Notes under the pieces: generated by a model
What the model was told of the DNA's origin: nothing
Database searches by the model: none
What the model saw: only the letters and a program-made list of their open reading frames with translations
Shown here: positions 1 to 8,626 of the stretch, one piece after another
Layout: each line of letters begins with the position of its first letter
Numbering within the stretch: position 1 is the first letter of the stretch
Program-made: the position numbers and the translations under genes
Assembly: GCA_022448005.1 (NCBI GenBank)
Contig: JAKUTK010000001.1
Span: forward strand, 13,528 to 77,527
Reading direction: 5' to 3'
From: Pseudomonas sp.
GTDB lineage: Bacteria > Pseudomonadota > Gammaproteobacteria > Pseudomonadales > Pseudomonadaceae
DNA length: 64,000 nucleotides

Positions 1-1
1 C

Positions 2-373
2 AAGCGTGACGACATAGGCGATTTGCGTGAGCCACGAACCTTGCTGGCGACGATCGCTCGCGGCCTGTTGATCGACCATTTTCGTCGCAGTGCATTGGAG
101 CATACTTACCTTGATGAACTCGCCCAGCAGCCGGAAGAAACGCAGCCCAGTGCCGAAGAGCAATTGCAGGTACTTCAGGCATTGCGCGAAGTGAACCTGA
201 TGCTCGGAGCGCTTTCGGCTAATGCACGTGCAGCCTTCTTCTATAACCGCCTTGACGGCCTGACCCACGCCGAAATTGCGTCGCGCCTCGGCGTCTCAGT
301 CCCACGCGTAAGACAGTACCTCGCCCAGGCTTTGCGCCAGTGTTATATCGCCGTTTACGGTGAGCCTAGATGA
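2..373 (+). CDS. ECF-family RNA polymerase sigma factor, FecI/FoxI type (5' partial)
   Basis: C-terminal part of an iron-starvation ECF sigma factor that would direct RNA polymerase to the downstream receptor gene. The frame is open from base 2, so the true start lies outside the window. Visible are the end of region 2 (LLATIARGLLIDHFRR) and region 4 with its helix-turn-helix (LDGLTHAEIASRLGVSVPRVRQYLAQAL). The stop overlaps the start of the FecR-like gene by 4 bases, so the two are translationally coupled, the usual sigma/anti-sigma arrangement. Followed by an STN-type receptor and a PepSY protein, it most resembles FoxI-like sigma factors. The family is clear; the cognate siderophore is inferred from context only. 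Confidence 0.9.
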   Translation, partial: KRDDIGDLREPRTLLATIARGLLIDHFRRSALEHTYLDELAQQPEETQPSAEEQLQVLQALREVNLMLGALSANARAAFFYNRLDGLTHAEIASRLGVSVPRVRQYLAQALRQCYIAVYGEPR

Positions 374-1353
374 GCGTGGACCGGCAGCCCGTATCGGCCC
401 GTGTGCTCGATGAGGCTATCTCCTGGCAGCTGCGTCTTGGCGATGGTGGCGCGAGCCCTCAGGTCCAAAAGGCGCTACAACGCTGGTTGAGTGAAAGTGC
501 CGAACACGCGAAAGCCTGGGCACAACTGGGCGGCATCGATCAGCAACTCGGCACCATTAATTCCCCAACCGCGCGAAGGGCGTTGCAGATCAGTGCTCAC
601 TCCGGACGGCGGACAGTAGGTCGTGCGCTTCTCGGCCTAGCTTTGCTGTGCACCCTGGGCATGGGAATCGCACTGCAATCGCAGCCGCTGCCGGTGTGGT
701 TAGCTGACGAACGCACCGGCGCCGGAGAACAGCAGAGCGTTACGCTGGCTGACAATAGCCACATACAGCTGAACAGCCGCAGCGCACTGGATATTCACTT
801 CGATCAGCAAGAGCGCCGAGTGTTTCTGCACCGCGGTGAGGTGCTTGTTGAAACAGCACCGGGCAACGACTCGAGACCCTTTATCGTCGAAACCGATCAG
901 GGCGATCTGCGTGCGCTCGGCACGCGATTCATCGTTCGCCGAGAGGCTGATGCGACCCGCCTGATCGTGCTCCGATCCGCTGTGGCCGCGCTTCCAAGCG
1001 ACCTGCAAGCTGGTCGCACTGTGCAGGCAGGCGAGCAAGTACTGATGCACCGCGATCATCTCGACCAGAATGAACAGGCACCGGCCGCGGCAGATGCCTG
1101 GAGCCGGGGCATGCTTGTTGTGGAAGATCTGCCATTGAGCGAGCTGCTGGCAAAACTTCGCGAGTATCGCCATGGCTACCTTGGTCTCGATCCAAGCCTC
1201 GAATCCCTGCGTATCAGCGGCAGCTTCCCGTTGCACGATACTGACCGCGCGCTGGCAGCGCTTCCACCCAGCCTACCGGTGCAGATCGAGCGGCACACTG
1301 ATTGGTGGGTCAAGGTCGTTCCGGCGCAACCCGTCAGCCCACCGGGCAAGTAG
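370..1353 (+). CDS. FecR-family anti-sigma factor / sigma regulator
   Basis: Inner-membrane regulator that passes the siderophore-bound state of the outer-membrane receptor to the upstream sigma factor. The 327 residues hold an N-terminal cytoplasmic DUF4880-like segment (about 10-60, with the typical WLSESAEHAKAW stretch), one transmembrane helix near 82-105 (LLGLALLCTLGMGIAL), then the periplasmic FecR domain (about 115-210, with GEVLVETA and ALGTRFIVR) and a C-terminal secretin-like domain that would contact the receptor's STN domain. It overlaps the sigma gene by 4 bases (ATGA). The length is normal for the family. Confidence 0.92.
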   Translation: MSVDRQPVSARVLDEAISWQLRLGDGGASPQVQKALQRWLSESAEHAKAWAQLGGIDQQLGTINSPTARRALQISAHSGRRTVGRALLGLALLCTLGMGIALQSQPLPVWLADERTGAGEQQSVTLADNSHIQLNSRSALDIHFDQQERRVFLHRGEVLVETAPGNDSRPFIVETDQGDLRALGTRFIVRREADATRLIVLRSAVAALPSDLQAGRTVQAGEQVLMHRDHLDQNEQAPAAADAWSRGMLVVEDLPLSELLAKLREYRHGYLGLDPSLESLRISGSFPLHDTDRALAALPPSLPVQIERHTDWWVKVVPAQPVSPPGK

Positions 1354-1439
1354 CGGCGGCGCCCACCACAGCGGCGCTGCAGGCCCTATAAAAATATTTT
1401 CAGCTGCCCCTATCACTTTTCATTTCTGATCCGGCCTGA

Positions 1440-1477
1440 TGAATAACTGAGACATATTCCTATTCGGGAGTTATTCA
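1440..1477. promoter_or_regulatory. 9-bp perfect inverted repeat enclosing the receptor Shine-Dalgarno
   Basis: TGAATAACT at 1440-1448 is repeated in inverted orientation as AGTTATTCA at 1469-1477, with a 20-base spacer. The right arm overlaps the only plausible ribosome-binding site (GGGAG, 1466-1470) of the receptor start at 1481. As DNA it could be an operator; as RNA it could form a hairpin that hides the ribosome-binding site. The repeat is seen directly; its role is inference. Confidence 0.45.
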
Positions 1478-1480
1478 CAA

Positions 1481-3907
1481 ATGCCATCGTTTTCACTATT
1501 TCGCCCCAGCCTCCTGGCCGCTGCAATTGCCGTCACGCCACTGCCCCTGTTGGCCCAGGCGCCCAACGGCGAAGCGGCTGTTGGCGAGGTTCGCGAGTAC
1601 GCCCTGCCCGCCGGGCCACTGGGCTCGACGCTCAACCGTATCGCCGGCGAAGCGGGACTGGTGCTCAGCATCGATCCGGCGTTGACCCGCGACCGCAAGG
1701 CCGAGCCGGTACAAGGCCGCTTCGATGGCCAGGGTGCACTGCAGGAAGCGCTGCGGGGTACCGGGCTCGAACTTCGCCAGGAGCCTTCGGGCAGCTTCAG
1801 TTTGCAGCAGGCGGCAACCAATGCGATGGCACTGCCGGACGTCACCGTGACCGCAACCGAAGCAATGGCTGACGGCGGCGAAGCAAGCGGCTACCGCGCC
1901 AGCACCGTGCGAAACGTTGGCGCGCTGGGTGGAATGGCTCTTCAAGATGCGCCCTATTCGGTAACCGTGATTTCCTCGGAGCTGATGGACAACATCCAGG
2001 CCACCTCCAGCGACGACATCTTCAAGCTCAGCCCCACCACGCAGTTCACCTCCCCGACCAGCGCCGGCTACGCCAGCGCAGTGGCCATTCGCGGCTTCAG
2101 CGGCGTCGGCAACCTGAGCATCGCCAATGACGGCCTGCGCTTCAGCAACAGCTACGATGGCGGCAACTTCATCGAGGAAATGGAACGGCTGGAAATCCTC
2201 AGCGGTCTGTCCGGCTTCCTCTATGGTCCGGCCAGCCCCGGCGGACTGGTCAACTACGTGCTCAAGCGCCCCACTGCCGAGCGCTACAACAGCGTGACCT
2301 ACGGCACCCCCGGCGGCGATAACCAGTACCTGCATGGCGACTTCGGCGGGCCGATCGACGACGAAGGTCGCTTTGCCTACCGCGTCAACCTGCTCGCCCA
2401 GGACGGTGAAACCGCCATCGACGGACAGGTCGAACGTCGTCACATGGCCAGCGTCGCGCTGGACTGGAACGTCAGCGACGACCTGCTCGTCCAGTTCGAC
2501 GCCTCGCACAAGCAGAGCGAGACGCGGGGCCTCACCAGCTACTGGTACTTCGCCGATCAAGCATTCCGGCCCGATGCCGAGGACCTGGAGAACGACGAGC
2601 TCTATAGCCAGCGCTGGGCTTACAACGACAGCCGCCACGACCGCGTCGGCAGCCGCTTCCAGTGGCGCCTGGACGACGTGTTCAGCCTGCGCGGCGCGCT
2701 TGGCTACAGCCAATACACCACCGAATACGCCTATACGGGGCCGACCGTGAATTCGGCTGGCGTGTACGTCCAGCCGCTATACGCCTTCGCCCCGGTAGAA
2801 ACTGAAGAGACCTCGGGCAACCTGTTCCTCGATGCGGTTTTCGACACCGCAGGTGTCGGCCATGCGATGACCTTCGGTTACCAGGGAAACATCGCCCGGG
2901 TTCGCTACAACACCGATTACATCCCCTTCCCTGGCCCTCAATATGTGTCGGTCACCCCCGAAGCGCCCTTCAGCGAGCGGCCGCAGGTGGACAAGCCGGC
3001 CTACGACCTCGGCGATGGCGACTACCATCTGGCCAGCCGCAGCCAGGCCGACAGCGTGCTGATCGGTGACGTCATCACCTTCAACGAGCAGTGGTCGACG
3101 ATCCTTGGCGTGACGCACTCGCGTATCAAGACCTTCAACGACAACTTCGTCTGGGTCGACGCGTTCGGCAGCGCGCCGGTGATCGAGGCCTACAGCGAAA
3201 CCGAAACCTCGCCCAACGTCTCGCTCGTCTACAAGCCGGTCGAGTGGCTTACCACCTACGCAACCTACATCGAAGGCCTGCAGACGGGTGGCGTAGCACC
3301 GAGCGGCACAAACAACTCCGGGCAGGCGCTGGCGCCGATCGTCAGCGAACAGTACGAAATCGGTGCGAAAGCCGAGCTTGGCGGTGCCCTGTTCACCGTT
3401 GCGCTGTTCGACATCGAGAAGCCCAACACCTACACCAACGCCGCCAATTTCTTTGTTCAGGATGGCATGCAGCACAACAAGGGCCTGGAGTTCGGCATCA
3501 CCGGCCACATTACCCCAGCGCTGACACTGGTGGGCGGCGTCACCCTGCTCGATCCGGTCGTAGAAGGCGCGGCGAATGCTGCCAACGACGGCAACCGCCC
3601 AGTCGACGTGGCGCGGCACCTGGCCAAGCTCTACGGCGAATACGCGATATTCGGCGTACCCGGGTTGACACTCACCGGTGGCGCCTTCTACACGGGCAAG
3701 CAGTACACCGACGAGGCCAACGACAACACCATCCCGTCGTTCACCACATTCGACCTGGGCGGTCGCTATCGCATGGCCTTGGAGGATGAGCGTGCCCTGA
3801 CCCTACGCGCCAACCTGAGCAACCTGACCGACGAGGAATACTGGCTGAGCAGCCATTACCTTGGAGCACCACGCACGCTCAAGCTATCGGCGCAGTTGGA
3901 GTTCTAA
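1481..3907 (+). CDS. TonB-dependent siderophore receptor with STN signalling domain (FoxA-like)
   Basis: Outer-membrane transducer that imports a ferric siderophore using TonB energy and signals to the FecR-like protein. The 808-residue product has a signal peptide (about 1-26, ending LLAQA), an STN domain (about 38-110, EYALPAGPLGSTLNRIA), a linker, a plug (about 125-270, with APYSVTVISSELMDN and GLSGFLYGPASPGGLVNYV) and a beta-barrel ending in the typical C-terminal Phe (LSAQLEF). The start has GGGAG 10 bases upstream. Its stop overlaps the ATG of the PepSY gene by one base. The order sigma, anti-sigma, receptor, PepSY matches the foxIRAB ferrioxamine locus as I recall it, so a hydroxamate substrate is plausible but not shown. 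Confidence 0.93.
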   Translation: MPSFSLFRPSLLAAAIAVTPLPLLAQAPNGEAAVGEVREYALPAGPLGSTLNRIAGEAGLVLSIDPALTRDRKAEPVQGRFDGQGALQEALRGTGLELRQEPSGSFSLQQAATNAMALPDVTVTATEAMADGGEASGYRASTVRNVGALGGMALQDAPYSVTVISSELMDNIQATSSDDIFKLSPTTQFTSPTSAGYASAVAIRGFSGVGNLSIANDGLRFSNSYDGGNFIEEMERLEILSGLSGFLYGPASPGGLVNYVLKRPTAERYNSVTYGTPGGDNQYLHGDFGGPIDDEGRFAYRVNLLAQDGETAIDGQVERRHMASVALDWNVSDDLLVQFDASHKQSETRGLTSYWYFADQAFRPDAEDLENDELYSQRWAYNDSRHDRVGSRFQWRLDDVFSLRGALGYSQYTTEYAYTGPTVNSAGVYVQPLYAFAPVETEETSGNLFLDAVFDTAGVGHAMTFGYQGNIARVRYNTDYIPFPGPQYVSVTPEAPFSERPQVDKPAYDLGDGDYHLASRSQADSVLIGDVITFNEQWSTILGVTHSRIKTFNDNFVWVDAFGSAPVIEAYSETETSPNVSLVYKPVEWLTTYATYIEGLQTGGVAPSGTNNSGQALAPIVSEQYEIGAKAELGGALFTVALFDIEKPNTYTNAANFFVQDGMQHNKGLEFGITGHITPALTLVGGVTLLDPVVEGAANAANDGNRPVDVARHLAKLYGEYAIFGVPGLTLTGGAFYTGKQYTDEANDNTIPSFTTFDLGGRYRMALEDERALTLRANLSNLTDEEYWLSSHYLGAPRTLKLSAQLEF

Positions 3908-5031
3908 TGCGGGCCGCCACCATCCGCCGCTGGTCCTTCGTCCATACCTGGACCAGCCTTATCTGCACGCTGTTTCTACTATTACTGGCGGTCACCGGAC
4001 TGCCGTTAATCTTCCATCACGAACTGGAGCACTTGCTTGGCGATGCTCCGGAGCTGCGTGAGATGGCGCCCGGTACGCCGCATCTCGATCTGCAACAGCT
4101 CGTGACCGCCGCCGAGCGGCACCGCCAGGATGAGGTCGTGCAGTATTTCGGCTGGGAAGCGGACGAGCCTAACGGGGTCGTGGCGATTACCGCTGCAACA
4201 GCCGGCACCGAACCCAACTCTTCCTACACCTTCATGCTCGATGCCCGCACCGGCGAAGCGGTCGAAATGCCGGCGGCTAACGGCGGCCTGATGATGTTTT
4301 TCCTGCGCATGCATGTGGACATGTTTGCAGGGCTGCCCGGCAAGCTGTTCCTGGCCTTCATGGGCCTGCTGTTTATCGTGGCAATCATTTCAGGCGTCGT
4401 GCTTTATGCGCCCTTCATGCGCCGGCTGCAGTTCGCTCAGGTACGTCACGGTCGCTCCAACCGGACTCGCTGGCTGGATCTGCACAACCTGATCGGTGTG
4501 GTAACGCTCAGCTGGGCGCTGGTGGTGGGCATTACCGGCGTGGTCAGCGCCTGCGCCGACCTCGTCATCGAGGCGTGGCGCGCCGACTCACTTGCGTCAA
4601 TGCTTGCGCCCTACCGTGACGCACCACCGTTGACGTCGCGTGCCCCGGCAAGCTCCCTGCTTGAAATAGCTGCGCAGGCAGCGCCGGGTATGCGAACAGA
4701 CTTCATTGCCTTTCCGGGGACTCGCTTTTCCAGCGAGCACCACTACACCGTGTTCGTGAATGGCAGCAGCCATCTGACCTCGCACCTGTTTACCCCGGTG
4801 CTGATAGATGCCCAGACATTGAAGGTCACGGCTGTTGGCGAGCGGCCCTGGTACATGGATGCACTGGGTCTGTCACAACCCCTGCACTTCGGAGATTATG
4901 GCGGTCGACCGATGCAGATTCTCTGGGCCGTGCTCGATGGTCTTACAATCATCGTACTCGGCAGCGGGCTTTATCTTTGGTGGGTACGCCGCCGCGGCAT
5001 GCAGGCCTCAGCTCGCGAGGTAGCAGCATGA
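3907..5031 (+). CDS. PepSY-associated transmembrane protein, FoxB/PiuB-like
   Basis: Inner-membrane PepSY_TM protein of 374 residues with about four transmembrane helices (near 15-40, 140-165, 190-215 and 335-360) and periplasmic PepSY-like loops. Conserved histidines sit at helix ends (FVHTW, FHHELEH, RMHVDM, DLHNL). Relatives such as FoxB are reported to be haem-containing inner-membrane proteins that release iron from siderophores by reduction. It begins on the last base of the receptor stop codon (TAATG) and overlaps the next gene by 4 bases, so it is one operon. Siderophore reduction or uptake is inferred from family and position. Confidence 0.85.
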   Translation: MRAATIRRWSFVHTWTSLICTLFLLLLAVTGLPLIFHHELEHLLGDAPELREMAPGTPHLDLQQLVTAAERHRQDEVVQYFGWEADEPNGVVAITAATAGTEPNSSYTFMLDARTGEAVEMPAANGGLMMFFLRMHVDMFAGLPGKLFLAFMGLLFIVAIISGVVLYAPFMRRLQFAQVRHGRSNRTRWLDLHNLIGVVTLSWALVVGITGVVSACADLVIEAWRADSLASMLAPYRDAPPLTSRAPASSLLEIAAQAAPGMRTDFIAFPGTRFSSEHHYTVFVNGSSHLTSHLFTPVLIDAQTLKVTAVGERPWYMDALGLSQPLHFGDYGGRPMQILWAVLDGLTIIVLGSGLYLWWVRRRGMQASAREVAA

Positions 5032-5234
5032 GCTGGCGCGAATCAACCTTCCTGCTGCCGGGCCTGATTGCTGGGCTCGGCCTCGTCGGGCTTTTCGCTG
5101 CGCTGCTGGGGGATGGCTGGTGGGATGTGCTGGCCTGGCTCGGTCTAGGCCTGCCGGCAGCCCTTGGAGTATGGCCGCTGCGCCGGCGGATGACGACCTC
5201 CGCCCGGTCAAGACTGTCTGGAACCAAGGACTGA
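5028..5234 (+). CDS. Small two-helix membrane protein of the iron-uptake operon
   Basis: A 68-residue protein starting MSWRESTFLLPGL with two hydrophobic helices (about 8-28 and 31-50) and a basic C-terminus. The start at 5028 overlaps the PepSY gene stop (ATGA), which marks it as translationally coupled; a longer in-frame start upstream would lie inside the PepSY gene. I do not recognise a named family. It probably works with, or stabilises, the PepSY protein, but this rests on operon position only. Confidence 0.7.
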   Translation: MSWRESTFLLPGLIAGLGLVGLFAALLGDGWWDVLAWLGLGLPAALGVWPLRRRMTTSARSRLSGTKD

Positions 5235-5340
5235 CATCGCATAAGGCTTCAGCCTGACGCCCGGTCTTCCTGACCAGGCATCGCTGCAAACGCTGCGTTG
5301 CGCTCCATCAGAGCGGAACAACGTTTTGATCGCGAACGGC

Positions 5341-5862
5341 TTAACGCGTGTCGGATTCGCAGATGCGCTGGTATAACGGCGAATCGGCCTCCAGTTCGGC
5401 CAAGGTTTCAACCTTGGCCTCACCTGCCTCGTTCAACCTGAACATGGCTTTCTCCGCGCAAATCATTTGATAGCGCTGACTGACCACAGTGGAAGTCAGA
5501 TGCTGCTTGTCGAAGCGATACAGCACAAAGCGGGCAATGCGGCCCTGATTTGTATCCTGGACCTGTGCGTTGGCCTGATCGAGTACCGTGTAGCTCAACG
5601 GCATCGGATACATCATGGTCCAAGGGCGCCACAACATCTCCCCCTCTTCGCTCGAAACGACCACGCTGCCTTCCGGCAGGCGTGCCTGTTTGGCTTCGAA
5701 CCAGGTGTATTCGTAGTGGATGGTGTAACTCAGCATGCCCAGGCCAGCACATACAGGAATGATCCACATCGGCAACCGCTTACGCGTCAGTGAGCGCAGC
5801 AGCAGTCCAATACCTGCCCCCGCCACACCCGCGACGATTGCCGCGATTAGATGCCAGAACAT
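5341..5862 (-). CDS. Conserved hypothetical membrane protein next to the symporter
   Basis: A 173-residue protein of unknown function with two N-terminal transmembrane helices (about 3-23 and 32-48), then a soluble region of about 120 residues containing a MLWRPWTMMYPMPLSYTVLD segment and a C-terminal CESDTR. The ATG at 5862 has GGGGAG six bases upstream; a TTG two codons earlier abuts that site and is less likely. The start lies only about 14 bases beyond the symporter's terminator, so there is little room for a separate promoter. Confidence 0.7.
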   Translation of the reverse strand: MFWHLIAAIVAGVAGAGIGLLLRSLTRKRLPMWIIPVCAGLGMLSYTIHYEYTWFEAKQARLPEGSVVVSSEEGEMLWRPWTMMYPMPLSYTVLDQANAQVQDTNQGRIARFVLYRFDKQHLTSTVVSQRYQMICAEKAMFRLNEAGEAKVETLAELEADSPLYQRICESDTR

Positions 5863-5875
5863 ATACAACTCCCCT

Positions 5876-5906
5876 AAAAAAATCGGGCTTCCATATGGAA
5901 GCCCGA
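5876..5906 (-). terminator. Rho-independent terminator of the symporter operon
   Basis: A fully palindromic 24-base hairpin at 5883-5906 (arms TCGGGCTTCCAT and ATGGAAGCCCGA) is followed, reading the minus strand, by seven T residues (5876-5882). It sits about 54 bases after the symporter stop and directly before the ribosome-binding site of the next minus-strand gene. Confidence 0.85.
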
Positions 5907-5959
5907 CTTGTACCTCAACCTTGTGTCAGAGCAAGTCTGACGTCCGGCTGCATTATCAG

Positions 5960-7729
5960 TTAGTGATCAAGCGCAACGCCAGCACCCTTCGGGGTACGAA
6001 CGCTCTCGACCAGGTCCTGAATCTCCTGCGGCGGAGCCTCGGTAGCCATCGACACGGCGTAGGCAACAGCGAAGTTCAGCATGGCACCTACGGCACCGAA
6101 GGCCTGCGGGGAGATGCCCATCCACCACTGATCAGGCGTGTTGGGGATGCTTGCTGTGCCAGGGATGAAGAACCAGCCCAGGTACAGGAAGATGTACACG
6201 GCGGTGGAAATCACACCAACCAGCATCCCTGCGACAGCGCCTTTGCTGTTCACACGCTTGGAGAAGATACCCATCATCAGCGCCGGGAACAGGCTCGATG
6301 CTGCAAGACCGAACGCCAAGGCCACCACCTGAGCGGCAAAGCCCGGAGGATTGAGGCCCAGCCAGGTCGCCAGCAGAATCGCTGCCGTCATGGCTAGACG
6401 GGCGGCCAGCATCTCGTTCTTCTCACTGATTTTCGGGTTGATCAGCGTCTTGATCAGGTCATGACTGATGGCAGAGGAGATCGCCAGCAACAGACCCGCC
6501 GCAGTCGAGAGCGCAGCAGCGATAGCACCCGCAGCGATCAGACCGATGACCCAGCTCGGCAGATTGGCGATTTCCGGGTTGGCCAGAACAATGATGTCGT
6601 TGTTCACGGTCAGCTCGTTGCCGTTCCAGCCACGCTCAGTAGCGGTAGGGGTGAAGGCAGCGTTGGTGTCGTTGTACATCTGCACACGACCGTCAGCGTT
6701 CTTGTCTTCCCACTTGATCAGACCAGTCGTTTCCCAGGTTTGGATCCACTCAGGACGATCTTCGTAGCGGATCGCTTCAGCCTGTGGGCCTTCCGGATAG
6801 ATCGTCTGAACCAGATTCAGGCGTGCCATGGAAGCAACAGCTGGTGCTGTGAGGTACAACAGAGCGATGAAGATCAGTGTCCAGCCAGCGGACCAACGAG
6901 CGTCGGCCACCTTCGGTACGGTGAAGAAGCGAATGATGACGTGTGGCAGACCGGCGGTACCGATCATCAACGACATGGTGAACAGGAACATGTTCAGCTT
7001 GTTGTCGACGTCCGCGGTGTAAGCGGCGAAGCCAAGGTCGGTGACCACCTGGTTCAGTTTTTCGAGCAGCGGCATACCGGATTCGGTATGGGTGCTGAAC
7101 ATGCCGAACATCGGGATCGGGTTGCCAGTCAGCTGCATCGCAATGAACACGGCCGGAATGGTGTAGGCAATGATCAGAACCACGTACTGCGCCACCTGGG
7201 TGTAGGTGATGCCCTTCATGCCGCCAAATACCGCGTAGGCAAACACGATCACGGCTGCGATCCAGATACCGGTGGAGTTGCTCACTTCGAGGAAGCGAGA
7301 GAACGCCACGCCCGCACCTGCCATCTGGCCGATTACGTAGGTCACGGAGATCAGAATCAAGCAGATCACCGCTACCAGGCGCGCACCACGGCTGTAGAAA
7401 CGGTCACCGATGAAATCCGGTACCGTGAACTTGCCGAACTTGCGAAGGTAAGGCGCCAGCAGCATCGCCAGCAGCACGTAGCCACCGGTCCAGCCCATCA
7501 GGTAAGCCGAGGTGGCATAACCGCCGGAGGCGATCAGACCCGCCATGGAAATGAAGGAAGCTGCAGACATCCAGTCTGCCGCCGTTGCCATGCCGTTGGT
7601 TACGGGGTGAACACCACCACCAGCGACATAGAACTCTTTAGTTGACCCTGCGCGAGCCCAGACCGCGATTCCTATATAGAGCAGGAACGAGGCGCCCACG
7701 AACATCATGTTGATCCAATATTGGCTCAT
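5960..7729 (-). CDS. Sodium:solute symporter large subunit (VC_2705 subfamily, ActP-like)
   Basis: Inner-membrane Na+/solute symporter of the SSS family, 589 residues with about 13 transmembrane helices, related to the acetate permease ActP. Family hallmarks are visible: KEFYVAGGGVHPVTNGMATAADWMSAASF near 30-60, the GGMKGITYTQVAQY helix, and ALSTAAGLLLAISSAISHDL near 400. It carries an extra hydrophilic insert (about 310-375). It starts 5 bases after a DUF4212 small subunit, the hallmark pairing of this subfamily. The substrate is probably a short-chain carboxylate such as acetate, by homology. It ends in a strong terminator. Confidence 0.9.
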   Translation of the reverse strand: MSQYWINMMFVGASFLLYIGIAVWARAGSTKEFYVAGGGVHPVTNGMATAADWMSAASFISMAGLIASGGYATSAYLMGWTGGYVLLAMLLAPYLRKFGKFTVPDFIGDRFYSRGARLVAVICLILISVTYVIGQMAGAGVAFSRFLEVSNSTGIWIAAVIVFAYAVFGGMKGITYTQVAQYVVLIIAYTIPAVFIAMQLTGNPIPMFGMFSTHTESGMPLLEKLNQVVTDLGFAAYTADVDNKLNMFLFTMSLMIGTAGLPHVIIRFFTVPKVADARWSAGWTLIFIALLYLTAPAVASMARLNLVQTIYPEGPQAEAIRYEDRPEWIQTWETTGLIKWEDKNADGRVQMYNDTNAAFTPTATERGWNGNELTVNNDIIVLANPEIANLPSWVIGLIAAGAIAAALSTAAGLLLAISSAISHDLIKTLINPKISEKNEMLAARLAMTAAILLATWLGLNPPGFAAQVVALAFGLAASSLFPALMMGIFSKRVNSKGAVAGMLVGVISTAVYIFLYLGWFFIPGTASIPNTPDQWWMGISPQAFGAVGAMLNFAVAYAVSMATEAPPQEIQDLVESVRTPKGAGVALDH

Positions 7730-7734
7730 TGTGG

Positions 7735-7998
7735 TTACTCCTCAACCCCGAATTCCTTGTCCAGTTTGTTCAGCCGCCACGCGTAGTGGAAGATGATCAA
7801 AATGAACGTGATGATGGAACCCTGTTGAGCGAACCAGAACCCCAGATCAGTACCCCCAACCGGGATACCGGCGAGTAAAGGGCGCAATAGGATGGCGAAA
7901 CCATATGAGACAAGAGCCCAGACCACCAGGCTCCAAGTTATCAGGCGAACATTCGCCTTCCAGTACGCAGCAGCATTTGTTTTGTCGCTGTCGGCCAT
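7735..7998 (-). CDS. DUF4212 symporter small subunit
   Basis: An 87-residue protein (MADSDKTNAAAYWKANVRL) with two transmembrane helices (about 20-42 and 52-75) and a polar C-terminus, matching the small subunit that accompanies VC_2705-type sodium:solute symporters. The start at 7998 has GGAG seven bases upstream; an upstream in-frame start at 8040 would add an unlikely hydrophilic N-terminus. It forms an operon with the large subunit (5-base gap). Confidence 0.88.
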   Translation of the reverse strand: MADSDKTNAAAYWKANVRLITWSLVVWALVSYGFAILLRPLLAGIPVGGTDLGFWFAQQGSIITFILIIFHYAWRLNKLDKEFGVEE

Positions 7999-8372
7999 GA
8001 CGTTCTCCGTCTTATTTTTATTACGGGTGAAGGGAACCACATCGTGAATTTAGCAAGGATGTGTCGTGGAATGATAGCCCCGACTTTAGTCTGACGCGCT
8101 CTAGAACGAGCGATTAAACGAGGCATCGACCGTTGCCAGGCTTGCGATTATCGAGATTGCTGGCCGCAAGCCAGCGCACCGGCAGCGCGCGGAGGCACGC
8201 TGCCCTCAAGCCGCAGGAGGCGCGCTTCTGGCTGCACCTCCAACGAAATGACGATCAAACATTCAAGCACTTGCTGCTGTGAGAGCGCGCCTTCAAGCTG
8301 ACTCATCGGTCACGAAGCTAAACAGAATTCGCCTACATGGGTTTTATCAATCGCCAACCGCCACTTATTAGG

Positions 8373-8399
8373 TTGATATAAGTAGCGCTCACATATAAT
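8373..8399 (+). promoter_or_regulatory. Orphan sigma70-like promoter in AT-rich gap
   Basis: TTGATA at 8373-8378 and a perfect TATAAT at 8394-8399 with a 15-base spacer, slightly short of the ideal 17. No reading frame follows within 250 bases on this strand, so any transcript would be non-coding and might end near the hairpin at 8597-8626. Confidence 0.3.
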
Positions 8400-8596
8400 C
8401 GAACAATCGTAACTAACTTGTCTTCTGGCTAATAATTAAGATTATGGCAGCCAACCTAAATACCTTAATTAGTTAGCACCGCAAGATTGTATTTGCGTTA
8501 CACAACGCGAGATTCAGTTTGCCTCGGAGTTTCAATACGCACCGACAGAGCGAATGCGCTCCCGCAAACTACAGAGGGAACCGATTTGTGTGTTCT

Positions 8597-8626
8597 GGGC
8601 GCGGACAGCCGTTAGCGTCCGCGCCC
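8597..8626. terminator. GC-rich hairpin downstream of the zinc-protease-like gene
   Basis: Perfect 10-bp stem GGGCGCGGAC (8597-8606) with GTCCGCGCCC (8617-8626) and a 10-base loop. It lies 21 bases past the stop of the minus-strand gene ending at 8648. No T run follows on either strand, so it may be a weak terminator or a 3'-end stabiliser. Confidence 0.45.

Noticed and set aside
1354-1480. Fur box upstream of the receptor gene
   Set aside because: No 7-1-7 TGATAAT-type match could be found by eye.
1496-2713. A 405-codon minus-strand frame opposite the TonB receptor gene
   Set aside because: Shadow of a high-GC gene: the plus strand encodes a complete, recognisable receptor, while the antisense product is low-complexity Ala/Val/Gly.
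5246-5275. Possible terminator after the small membrane protein gene (GCCCGGTC...GACCAGGC)
   Set aside because: The stem has a mismatch and no T run follows; too weak to list.
6461-7645. A 394-codon plus-strand frame opposite the symporter gene
   Set aside because: Antisense to a clear 589-residue symporter; the translation is rich in His, Arg and Gln with no fold.
8148-8306. A 52-codon minus-strand reading frame (MSQLEGALSQQQVLE...) in the intergenic gap
   Set aside because: No ribosome-binding site, no recognisable family and weak codon bias; not strong enough to call a gene.
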